Part shown: positions 26,977 through 34,840 of the stretch, piece by piece
Layout: the number at the start of each line of letters is the position of its first letter
How positions within the stretch are numbered: the stretch's first letter is position 1
Assembly (NCBI GenBank): GCA_964643885.1
Contig: CAZXUI010000003.1
Span: 62,001 to 126,000, forward strand
Direction: 5' to 3'
Origin: CAADGL01 sp964643885
GTDB lineage: Bacteria; Planctomycetota; Phycisphaerae; UBA1845; Fen-1342
Length of the DNA: 64,000 nucleotides
Translations under genes and position numbers: made by a program
Notes under the pieces: generated by a model
Told to the model about the DNA's origin: nothing
Database searches by the model: none
Seen by the model: the letters and a program-made list of their open reading frames with translations, nothing else

Positions 26977-28043
26977 GCGCGGGGTACGTCGCCGTTCAGT
27001 GGAATCGTCACAAGCGCGTCTACGATGCGTGTCTGGCGGCGGGAATCATCGGCTATCTGAGCCTCTTCGTCATCGTCGGGAAGCTGCGCTTCGCCGCGCC
27101 GCACGCGATCAGCGACGAGATCCTCGTGATGCGCGCGCTGGGCACCTGCGCGTACGTGCTGCTGCATGTAATTCTGTGCATCGGCCCGTTGGCCAGGCTG
27201 GACCATCGCTTTCTGCCGCTGCTGTACAATCGCCGCCACCTGGGTGTGGCGACGTTCCTGGTCGCCCTGGCGCACGGCCTCCTGGCGATCGGCTTCTATC
27301 ACGGGTTTGGCGTCGTCCATCCGCTTGTCTCGGTTCTGGCCGGCAATACGAACTTCACGTCGCTGGCCGCATTTCCATTTCAGGTCCTGGGCGTGGCGGC
27401 GCTGGTGATCCTGTTTCTGATGGCGGCGACGAGCCACGACTTCTGGCTGAAACTGCTGGGTGCGGCCGGCTGGAAACGGCTGCATATGCTCGTCTACCTC
27501 GCATACGGCCTGCTCGTGATGCACGTCGCGCTGGGGATTCTTCAGAGCGAGCGCAGCTTGTGGCTGGCGGCGCTCGTGGCGGCCGGCGTGCTGCTTGTTT
27601 CATCGCTTCACATCGCCGCGGGCCTGCGCGAGCGCCGCCACGACCGGCGCGGGGCGGAGCGAATGCCGGCTGTCGATCGGATGTGGATCGACGTGGGCAG
27701 CGTGGATGACCTGGCCGACGGCTGCGGAAGCACGGTGACGATCGGCGCGCGTGAGCGGGTGGCGATCTTCCGCTACGACGGCTGTATCTCGGCGACATCG
27801 AACATCTGCGCTCATCAGGGCGGGCCGCTGGGCGAGGGACGGATCATCGACGGCTGCATCACCTGCCCCTGGCATGGATGGCAGTATCGGCCGGGGGATG
27901 GGCAGTCGCCGCCGCCGTTCACCGAGAAAATCGCAACGTATCGCGTGCGCGTGGTCGGACGGCGCATCGAGCTCGATCCGACGCCGCTGCCGCCCGGGAC
28001 GGCCGTCGAGCCGGCGCGCGTGGAGGAGAATCATCGTGCGTGA
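26973..28043 (+). CDS. Ferric-reductase-like membrane domain fused to Rieske [2Fe-2S] domain
   Basis: A 356-residue fusion. Residues about 18-220 hold six or so hydrophobic helices of the ferric-reductase-like (YedZ/MsrQ-type) superfamily, with histidine pairs that could bind heme b (RRHLGVATFLVALAHG and RLHMLVYLAYGLLVMH). Residues about 235-335 are a Rieske domain with both ligand boxes intact: CAHQGGPLGEG and CPWHGWQY. Electrons could pass between membrane heme and the iron-sulfur cluster. The start is GTG, overlapping the previous stop; the 3' end overlaps the next gene by eight bases. Confidence 0.85.
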   Translation: MSAGYVAVQWNRHKRVYDACLAAGIIGYLSLFVIVGKLRFAAPHAISDEILVMRALGTCAYVLLHVILCIGPLARLDHRFLPLLYNRRHLGVATFLVALAHGLLAIGFYHGFGVVHPLVSVLAGNTNFTSLAAFPFQVLGVAALVILFLMAATSHDFWLKLLGAAGWKRLHMLVYLAYGLLVMHVALGILQSERSLWLAALVAAGVLLVSSLHIAAGLRERRHDRRGAERMPAVDRMWIDVGSVDDLADGCGSTVTIGARERVAIFRYDGCISATSNICAHQGGPLGEGRIIDGCITCPWHGWQYRPGDGQSPPPFTEKIATYRVRVVGRRIELDPTPLPPGTAVEPARVEENHRA

Positions 28044-28827
28044 CGTCGCCGAGTTCTACGTCGGGTATCTGAGGATGCCGCGAGGTCTGGCCGGGTTTCT
28101 GCGGCGGCTCGTACCGGCACTGGTCGGGACAGCCATGCTGCTTGCCTGGCAACTATCCGGGTCGCAGAGCGACCCCGGTGACGGAGTGTGGCATGCCGAG
28201 GCCGACGAGCTGGTCGGGCGGATCGCTGCGACGCCTTACCCTCGGGTCGTCGTCGCATCCTCGCGGCCGGGCGGATCGGTCGAATCGGTTCTGCTGGTTT
28301 CGGAGGGCAAGCACGGCGCGGGTGAGCGTGTCGCCGCGCTCGACGGGCGCGTTGCCCGCGTGCGCGGGACGATCCTGGAGCGCGACGGTGTGCGGCTATT
28401 GGAGCTGGCAGACGGCGAGCCGGCGGTCAGAGTTCACTCGGTTGCGGCGGTCGGTGGAGTGCCTCAGGCGGAGGCTTCGGCGACGGGGACGGGTGGTTCC
28501 GCCGCGGTGGTGACGCTGCGTGGAGAAATCATCGACCCGAAGTGCTACTCCGGGGCGATGAAGCCCGGCGAGGGGCGGGCTCACAAGGAGTGTGCCACGC
28601 TCTGCATCGCCGGCGGGATCCCGCCGATGTTCGTGACGCTCGATGCGGCCGGGCGACGCCAGTACTTCCTGTTGACGGATCCTGGCGGGCGCGGCTTGAG
28701 CGGGGACGTGTTGCGAGAGCACGTTCTGCCGTTCGTGGCGGACGCGGTCGAGCTCTCCGGCCGGATCGAGCGGTGCGACGGTTTGCGCCTGTTGCGGCTG
28801 GAACTGACGAGCGTTCGCCGGCTGTAG
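28036..28827 (+). CDS. Membrane-anchored protein with conserved Cys/His motif
   Basis: A 263-residue protein starting at GTG 28036 with an ideal GGAGGAG seven bases upstream. One hydrophobic segment (about residues 23-37) probably anchors it, leaving the rest outside. The striking feature is a Cys/His-rich motif at about residues 169-200: DPKCYSGAMKPGEG, then HKECATLCIAGGIPPMF. I believe similar motifs occur near Rieske and oxidoreductase genes in other bacteria, but I know no named function. The three cysteines and one histidine could bind metal or take part in electron transfer. It overlaps the heme-Rieske gene by eight bases. Confidence 0.7.
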   Translation: MRDVAEFYVGYLRMPRGLAGFLRRLVPALVGTAMLLAWQLSGSQSDPGDGVWHAEADELVGRIAATPYPRVVVASSRPGGSVESVLLVSEGKHGAGERVAALDGRVARVRGTILERDGVRLLELADGEPAVRVHSVAAVGGVPQAEASATGTGGSAAVVTLRGEIIDPKCYSGAMKPGEGRAHKECATLCIAGGIPPMFVTLDAAGRRQYFLLTDPGGRGLSGDVLREHVLPFVADAVELSGRIERCDGLRLLRLELTSVRRL

Positions 28828-28954
28828 ACGACCGCCGCGACGTAACTCGATCTCCAGCCGGGCATCCAAATTCGCGACAGACTCGGGGTTGAGTCTCTGT
28901 CGATGCGCGACGCGGTCGCCACATCGGCCGGTTCGTGCGAGAAGGAGTGAGGCG

Positions 28955-29455
28955 ATGTCGGGCGGCAGTGATACGGCCTCTGCGCTACCGCGCACGAATC
29001 GCGAAGAGTCGTCGGTGCGGCGCGTTGGACCGATCTGTCGTGGGGCGATCGTGAGCTGGATTCTACAGATCGTCGTGGCGGCGATCCTGTTCCAGACGCT
29101 CTTTTTCAAGTTCTCGGCGGCCGAGGAATCGGTTTACATCTTCACGACGCTCGGAATGGAGCCGTGGGGCCGGATCGGCTCCGGTGTGGCCGAGCTGGTC
29201 GCGTGCATTCTGCTCCTTCTTCCGCGGACCGTTCCGCTCGGGGCGCTGCTGGCCCTCGGGGTGATCAGCGGGGCGATCGTCAGTCACCTGACCAGGCTCG
29301 GAATCGTGGTGCGGGAGGACGGTGGGCTGCTGTTCGCGCTGGCCGTGGTCGTGTTTGCGTGCAGCGCGGCCGTGCTCGTGCTTCGCCGCGGGCAGCTTCG
29401 GGGCTGGGTTCGGGCGGTTCGGCCGATTCGGCAGATCGACGGGAGCATTCGATGA
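28955..29455 (+). CDS. DoxX-like membrane protein
   Basis: A 166-residue protein with four predicted helices (about residues 34-52, 75-92, 97-112, 121-140). ILFQTLFFKFSAAEESVYIF, the glycine-rich GMEPWGRIGSGVAELVACIL and the overall topology fit the DoxX/DoxD-like family, often linked to redox and thiol stress. The ATG at 28955 has GAAGGAG eight bases upstream. It is 127 bases after the Cys/His-motif gene and its stop overlaps the next start (ATGA). Confidence 0.72.
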   Translation: MSGGSDTASALPRTNREESSVRRVGPICRGAIVSWILQIVVAAILFQTLFFKFSAAEESVYIFTTLGMEPWGRIGSGVAELVACILLLLPRTVPLGALLALGVISGAIVSHLTRLGIVVREDGGLLFALAVVVFACSAAVLVLRRGQLRGWVRAVRPIRQIDGSIR

Positions 29456-30102
29456 TCAGAGCACTACACCGCGGGCCGATCGGCAGCGTTTCTGCGGCGG
29501 ACACGCAGCCACCCCCGGCGAGAGCCGTTGAACTGAGAATAGGGTCGCAGAGCAGCCGCAGCGACTCGGGCAACGGCGATTCAGCGGTGCGGCCGGACGA
29601 TCCGCTCTCCTGTCTCGACACGCTGCTCGGGCAGCTCGCGGAGCTGCTTGCGGCGACGTCGGACGAGCAGTACGTGCAGCGGCCGGTGGGCGCGATCGCC
29701 AGCAGCATGGGCGGGCACATTCGACATTGCCTGGATCATTTCGCGGCTTTCTGCGGTGGGGCGACGACGGGCCGGATCGACTACGATGATCGCCGTCGCG
29801 ACACGCCGGTGGAATCGATTCGCGCGGCCGCCCTGACGGAGATCGTCGCCCTGCGTCAGCGCTTGGCGCTATTGGATCGCTCGTTTCTGGCGCGCACCGT
29901 TCGCGTCCGATCGATGATCGCGGGTGACGGCACTTCGATCGAGACTGTCTCGTCGCTGGGGCGGGAGCTGTCGTTCGTGCTCAGCCACACGATTCACCAC
30001 AACGCACTGATCGCGGCCATGTGCCAGATGCTCGGTGTCAGGCCGCCCTCGCGGTTCGGCTATGCACCGGCGACGCTGGCTCACCTCGACCACCGCAAAT
30101 GA
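29452..30102 (+). CDS. DinB-like four-helix protein
   Basis: A 216-residue protein resembling the DinB/YfiT superfamily. The likely metal-binding histidines are in GGHIRHCLDHFAAF and FVLSHTIHHNALIAAMC. DinB-like proteins are four-helix bundles that bind a divalent metal; several are thiol-dependent transferases (bacillithiol, mycothiol), while others have unknown roles. The N-terminal 45 residues are low in complexity. It overlaps the DoxX-like gene and the DedA fusion by four bases each (ATGA), so all three are probably translated together. Confidence 0.72.
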   Translation: MIRALHRGPIGSVSAADTQPPPARAVELRIGSQSSRSDSGNGDSAVRPDDPLSCLDTLLGQLAELLAATSDEQYVQRPVGAIASSMGGHIRHCLDHFAAFCGGATTGRIDYDDRRRDTPVESIRAAALTEIVALRQRLALLDRSFLARTVRVRSMIAGDGTSIETVSSLGRELSFVLSHTIHHNALIAAMCQMLGVRPPSRFGYAPATLAHLDHRK

Positions 30103-31712
30103 ACCCATTTCAGCAGGCGATCGCGCTGCTGCTCGGCACGTTCGTGTCAGAAGACCTCGCCTGCATCAGTGCCGGGCTGCTGATCCACGCGGGCCATCTG
30201 AGCTGGCTCGTCGGCGTCGGAGCGTGCCTGCTCGGCATCTTCCTCGGCGATCTTGGGCTCTGGCTGACCGGGCGACTCGCCGGCGGCTGGATTCTCCGTT
30301 GGAGCTGGGTCCGGCGGCGGTTGCCGGCGCAGGAGCTGGACGGGCTGCGAGCGTGGTTCGATGCGCACGGGTGGAAGGTAGTTCTCACCGCGCGCTTCGT
30401 GCCCGGGATGCGGCTGCCGGTCTACCTGGCGGCCGGAATGCTCGGCGGCCGGGCTGGCCGCTTCGCGGGCTGGTCGCTGCTGGCGGCTGCGGTCTGGACG
30501 CCGCTGCTGGTGCTGTCGGTTGCCTTGTTCGGCCGCGGCATCGTCGCGCCGCTGGAGCGGTTTCTGGGCGGCGGCTGGCCGGCGATCGTCACGGCCGCGG
30601 TGGTCGTCTGGGTGGCTGTGCGGGTGACGCTGCGGGCGGCGGCGCCGCTCGGACGGGCGCGCCTGTGGGCCTCCGTGTCGCGCATCTGGCGCTGGGAGTT
30701 CTGGCCCGCGTGGCTTTTCTACATTCCCCTGGTGCCCTGGATCGGCATTCTCGCGCTGCGTCATCGCGGCCTGGCGACGGCGACGGCCGCCAACCCGGGA
30801 ATCGTTCCGCATGGCGGCGTCGTGGGTGAATCGAAGTTCGCGATTCTTTCGAAGCTTCCGCAGCAATGGGTTGTCCCCAGTGCGCTCATTCCGGCCGGAG
30901 AGCTCGCCGCGCGCGTCGAGCAGCTTCGCCGCCTGGTCACGGCAGGCGGCTGGAACTACCCCCTGATTCTCAAGCCCGACGCCGGACAGCGCGGGGCCGG
31001 TGTGCGGCGCGTCTGCGACGAGGCCTCCGCCGAACGATACCTGGCGCAGCACTCGCAGCCTGTGCTCGCGCAGGCGTATCATCCCGGCCCGTTCGAGGCG
31101 GGCATCTTCTACTACCGCATGCCCGATCAGCCGCACGGCCGCATCTTCTCGATCACCGACAAGCAGTTTCCTGTTCTGGTTGGAGACGGCGTCTCCAGCG
31201 TCGAATCACTCCTCTGGCGTCATCCGCGGCTGCGCATGCAGGCGAAGACGTTTCTGGCGCGGCTGAACGGGCAGGCGGGCACGGTGCCGGACGCCGGCCG
31301 GGAGCTGCCGCTGGTGCTGGCGGGCAATCACTGCCAGGGAACGCTGTTCCGTGACGGCGCGCATCTGCTGACGCCCGAGCTGGAGCGCACGGTGGACAGG
31401 ATCGCGCGGCAGTTCGACGGGTTCTTCTTCGGCCGCTTCGACGTGCGCTACTCGGACGCGGACGAGCTGCGAGCGGGCCGCGGTCTGGCGATCGTCGAGC
31501 TGAACGGCGTGACGTCGGAGTCGACCAACATCTACGACCCGGCCTGGTCGTTGCTGCGGGCCTATCGCGTGCTGATGCGGCAATGGGCGATCCTCTTTGC
31601 GATCGGCGACCGGAACCGGCGGATGGGGCATCGCCCCTCGCGGCTGAGCGACGTGCTGTCCGACGTGCGGGCGTTCTACCGCGACCGGCGCGTCAGCCCG
31701 TTGTCGGATTGA
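30099..31712 (+). CDS. DedA (VTT) membrane domain fused to ATP-grasp ligase
   Basis: A 537-residue fusion. Residues about 1-190 are a DedA/SNARE-associated (VTT) domain: the basic-proline motif LTARFVPGMRLPVYLAAG is well kept. DedA proteins scramble or transport lipids. A linker with WEFWPAWLFYIPLVPW leads to an ATP-grasp domain (about 265-520): LILKPDAGQRGAGVRRV for nucleotide binding, FGRFDVRY and IVELNGVTSESTNIYDP with likely metal-binding Asp/Glu/Asn. ATP-grasp enzymes ligate a carboxylate to an amine or thiol. The substrate is unknown. The start ATG overlaps the DinB-like stop by four bases. Confidence 0.82.
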   Translation: MNPFQQAIALLLGTFVSEDLACISAGLLIHAGHLSWLVGVGACLLGIFLGDLGLWLTGRLAGGWILRWSWVRRRLPAQELDGLRAWFDAHGWKVVLTARFVPGMRLPVYLAAGMLGGRAGRFAGWSLLAAAVWTPLLVLSVALFGRGIVAPLERFLGGGWPAIVTAAVVVWVAVRVTLRAAAPLGRARLWASVSRIWRWEFWPAWLFYIPLVPWIGILALRHRGLATATAANPGIVPHGGVVGESKFAILSKLPQQWVVPSALIPAGELAARVEQLRRLVTAGGWNYPLILKPDAGQRGAGVRRVCDEASAERYLAQHSQPVLAQAYHPGPFEAGIFYYRMPDQPHGRIFSITDKQFPVLVGDGVSSVESLLWRHPRLRMQAKTFLARLNGQAGTVPDAGRELPLVLAGNHCQGTLFRDGAHLLTPELERTVDRIARQFDGFFFGRFDVRYSDADELRAGRGLAIVELNGVTSESTNIYDPAWSLLRAYRVLMRQWAILFAIGDRNRRMGHRPSRLSDVLSDVRAFYRDRRVSPLSD

Positions 31713-31786
31713 CCCGCGGATCGGCCTGCGGACGCACGAATCCGGCTATGATGGCTGCCGGGCCGCACGGGAGAAGCGGAGAAGCG

Positions 31787-32950
31787 ATGTCCAGCGATCA
31801 ATGGCACGATATCGGGTCCGTCGACGAGTGCAGCGTCCGGCCGCTTCAACAGATCACCGTGGGGCGCGTGAAGCTTGCGTTGAGCTATCAGGGGGGCCTG
31901 TTCAGCGCGATCTCGGGCGTGTGCAATCACGTCGGCGGGCCGCTCGGTGAGGGGCGGCTCGACGGCGAATATGTCGTTTGCCCCTGGCACAATTGGAAAT
32001 TCCATTGTCGCACCGGGCTGGGCGAGCCGGGCTATGAGGCGGACGCGGTCCCGCGGCACGACGTGAAGGTGGAGGGCGGCCGGGTGCTCGTCAATCTGAC
32101 GCCGGCCAGCCCGCGGACGCGCAAGCCACACGCACCGCATCCGCTGGCGCGGAAGATCGAGCGGAAGGGCCTGAGCGAGCGCGAAGCCGGCGCGGTTCGA
32201 GTCGTGGGGATTTCGACCACGAACATGGACACGGCGAATCCGCGTTATTCGACGTCGGATGCGCTGCTGGAGCACGCCCTGCGACACGCCGCCGGAGCAC
32301 TGGGCGCCGAGACGCGATTGATCCGGCTGGCGGAGCTTCGTTTCCGCCACTGCGAGGGCTATTACAGCAAGAGCGCCCGGGCCTGCACCTGGCCCTGCTC
32401 GATCACGCAGATGGACCCGGATGATCAGCTCGATCGGGTCTACGAGGCGCTGGTGCACTGGGCGGACGTGTTTCTGATCGCCACGCCGATCCGCTGGGGG
32501 GCGGCCGGCAGTCTGTATTTCAAGATGATCGAGCGGATGAACTGCATTCAGAACCAGATCACGATCGCCAACAAGGTGCTGCTGCACAACAAGGTGGCCG
32601 CGTTCATCATCACGGGCGGCCAGGACAACGTGCAGGCGGTGGCGGGCCAGATGCTGGGATTCTTCTCAGAGCTGGGATGTCACCTGCCGCCGTTTCCATA
32701 CATCGCCCATTCGCGCGGCTGGTCGGCCGAGGACATGGAGCGGAACGTCCGCTACGTCGCCGAGAGCAGCGAGCTGCGCGACGGGGCGGCCGACCTGGTC
32801 GGCCGGGCGATCGAACTGGCCCGGACACTCCTGTCCGCCGCACCGGGCGATGCGCGCACGACTCGCGGCGGGCGCAAGGCGCATCAACTGGACGTGATCT
32901 CATCGCCCGGACCGGGCCCGACGGGCGACGACGGCTCGCCGGCGGTCTGA
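31787..32950 (+). CDS. Rieske [2Fe-2S] domain fused to flavin (FMN) reductase domain
   Basis: A 387-residue soluble fusion. The N-terminal Rieske domain (about residues 1-105) has both ligand boxes: CNHVGGPLGEG and CPWHNWKFHC. The C-terminal part (about 140-345) is a flavodoxin-like NAD(P)H-dependent FMN reductase: VVGISTTNMDTANPRYS for the FMN phosphate loop region and IATPIRWGAAGSLYFKMIER. Such a protein could pass electrons from NAD(P)H through FMN to an iron-sulfur cluster. I chose ATG 31787 because it starts directly before the Rieske domain with a nearby GGAG. It lies 74 bases after the DedA fusion. The 3' end overlaps the convergent acyltransferase by 67 bases. Confidence 0.82.
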   Translation: MSSDQWHDIGSVDECSVRPLQQITVGRVKLALSYQGGLFSAISGVCNHVGGPLGEGRLDGEYVVCPWHNWKFHCRTGLGEPGYEADAVPRHDVKVEGGRVLVNLTPASPRTRKPHAPHPLARKIERKGLSEREAGAVRVVGISTTNMDTANPRYSTSDALLEHALRHAAGALGAETRLIRLAELRFRHCEGYYSKSARACTWPCSITQMDPDDQLDRVYEALVHWADVFLIATPIRWGAAGSLYFKMIERMNCIQNQITIANKVLLHNKVAAFIITGGQDNVQAVAGQMLGFFSELGCHLPPFPYIAHSRGWSAEDMERNVRYVAESSELRDGAADLVGRAIELARTLLSAAPGDARTTRGGRKAHQLDVISSPGPGPTGDDGSPAV

Positions 32951-34788
32951 CGGAACGCCAGGAACGATGCGGCACCCTCCTTGCCGAGATAACGGTTCAG
33001 AATCGACCGCTCGACCGTCGTCAGATCGACGAGCACGAGCCCGTCGAGCACGTCGCCGAAATCCGCGTCGACGTTGAAGCCGAGCAGCTTTGCGTTCAGC
33101 TTCAGATACTGCCGCAGGAGCACGGGAACACTGCGGCGGCTGCATTCGATCTCCCGAACCAGTTCCTCGACCTCGGTAAAGTCGTTGACCAGCGCCCCGA
33201 GCCGCCGCTCGTCAGCATCCCGGAAGTGCAGCGCCGGCGGCGGGTTTTTCGCGCGCACCAGTGAGCCGAGCCGGCGATCGAAACTGTGCAGCTTCAGAAA
33301 CGCCATCAGGAGCTGCCGCGTCGTCGACTGGAATTCGTCGCTGATGCTCACGGCGCCGAACAGCCGGCGATAGCGCGGATTCAGGGCGACGTAGCGGCCG
33401 ATGCCTTTCCACAGCAGCAGAAGCGGCGCGTAGTCGCGCTGATAGGCGGATACGACGAAGGATCGCCCCAGCTCCAGTGCTGGATCAAGTTCGTCGAGCA
33501 GCCGCCGCTGGTAGCGAAACAGCGTGCTCGTGTAGAGGCCGGCCGGGCCGAAGCGGGACAGCAGCTCGTCGGTCGGACCCATGCGATACGCGCCGACGAT
33601 CTCGCGCTGCTCGGCGTTCCAGACGAACAGGTGCAGATAGTGCGGGTCGAATCGGTCGAGATCGATTCCGCGGCCGGTGCCTTCGCCCACCAGCCGGAAG
33701 GTCGCTTCGCGAAGCCGTCCTATTTCATAGAGCGCGGCCGGAAGCTGCGAAGCACGGCCGACCAATACGCGCAGCGGACCGCTGGCCGAGAGGCATTGGT
33801 CGGCGGGCAGTGCGGCGATCTCGTCGGCCAGCTTCGCGGCCGATGCGGGGGGAACTATCGGTTCGGGCCGTCGCAGGGCGGCCGGCCGGCGCTCGAGCGG
33901 GCGCGTTCCTCGGCCGGCGCGGCCGCGAAGAATGTATGTCCGCAGCCGAAGATACTCGGTGATCTGCGCCGCCGCCTGGCGCGGGGGTGAACCATCCGAG
34001 CTGCCTTCGGCGAAGAGGCGTGCCAGCCGCTGCGGCGTGATCGGGCCGCCGACTTCGACGCGCACCGTTTCGCCGCGCAGCCGCAGCAGCTCTCGGGGAA
34101 GCAGGACCGTTCGCAACCGGGGATGTAACAGGCCGGCGAGCTGGAAGAGCGAGCTGTTGCGGCCGTCGAAGAAGACCGGCACGACGGTGGCCCGCGTTCG
34201 CAGCGCCAGGCGGGCGAGCGAATCGGACCAGGGCGGGTCGCTGACGCAGCGACGGCCAAGCGTGAAATGCGAAACCTCGCCGGCCGGAAAGAGACCGAGC
34301 GCCCCGCCGCCCGCGACCCAGCGCGCGGCCGACCGCATCGCGGTCCGGTTTCGTGCCGCGGCCGATCGCCCGCCGAACGGGTCGACGAAAAAGCAGCAGG
34401 CGCTCAGTTCCGGAATGCAGTTCAAGAGCGAATTGGCGAGCAGGCGCACATCCGGCCGGACGCGTTGAAGCAGCGCGGCCAGGATCAGTCCGTCCAGACC
34501 GCCGAATGGGTGATTGGCCACGACGATCAGCGGCCCGCGGGTGGGAATGTGCTTCAGATCGTCGGGTGCGGCGTCGAACCGCACGCCGAGTGCTTGCAGG
34601 GCCCGCTCGCAGAAGGCGCCGGCCGCTTCGCTGTCGCGCATGCGAGTGTAGGCGTCGTTCAGCGGGGCGAATGCGAGCAGCCGGTGGCAGAGGTTGCGGA
34701 TCGCCTGGCCGGCCGCGTGGGGCAATGCGGCGAAAAAGGACTGCGGAATCTGGAACGGGGCGGGAACGGCGGTTGGCTGGGTTGACAT
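32884..34788 (-). CDS. Two-domain acyltransferase, OlsF-like aminolipid synthase candidate
   Basis: A 634-residue protein with two acyltransferase domains. Residues about 60-280 are a PlsC-like lysophospholipid acyltransferase (NHPFGGLDG, then FPAGEVSHF). Residues about 330-560 resemble the GNAT-type acyl-ACP N-acyltransferases of the OlsB/hemolysin family (REATFRLVGEGTGR, LHLFVWNAEQREIVGAYR, ELGRSFVVSAYQRDYAPLLLLWKGI). The same pairing occurs in OlsF, which makes ornithine lipids in both steps. An amine-containing lipid is therefore a reasonable guess; the amine cannot be told. It is the last gene of the minus-strand run beginning at 39811. Confidence 0.78.
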   Translation of the reverse strand: MSTQPTAVPAPFQIPQSFFAALPHAAGQAIRNLCHRLLAFAPLNDAYTRMRDSEAAGAFCERALQALGVRFDAAPDDLKHIPTRGPLIVVANHPFGGLDGLILAALLQRVRPDVRLLANSLLNCIPELSACCFFVDPFGGRSAAARNRTAMRSAARWVAGGGALGLFPAGEVSHFTLGRRCVSDPPWSDSLARLALRTRATVVPVFFDGRNSSLFQLAGLLHPRLRTVLLPRELLRLRGETVRVEVGGPITPQRLARLFAEGSSDGSPPRQAAAQITEYLRLRTYILRGRAGRGTRPLERRPAALRRPEPIVPPASAAKLADEIAALPADQCLSASGPLRVLVGRASQLPAALYEIGRLREATFRLVGEGTGRGIDLDRFDPHYLHLFVWNAEQREIVGAYRMGPTDELLSRFGPAGLYTSTLFRYQRRLLDELDPALELGRSFVVSAYQRDYAPLLLLWKGIGRYVALNPRYRRLFGAVSISDEFQSTTRQLLMAFLKLHSFDRRLGSLVRAKNPPPALHFRDADERRLGALVNDFTEVEELVREIECSRRSVPVLLRQYLKLNAKLLGFNVDADFGDVLDGLVLVDLTTVERSILNRYLGKEGAASFLAFRQTAGEPSSPVGPGPGDEITSS

Positions 34789-34840
34789 GCGTTATCTCGG
34801 CGAACAGATCAAGCCGGCCGGCAGGCGCCGGCGCCGGCGA

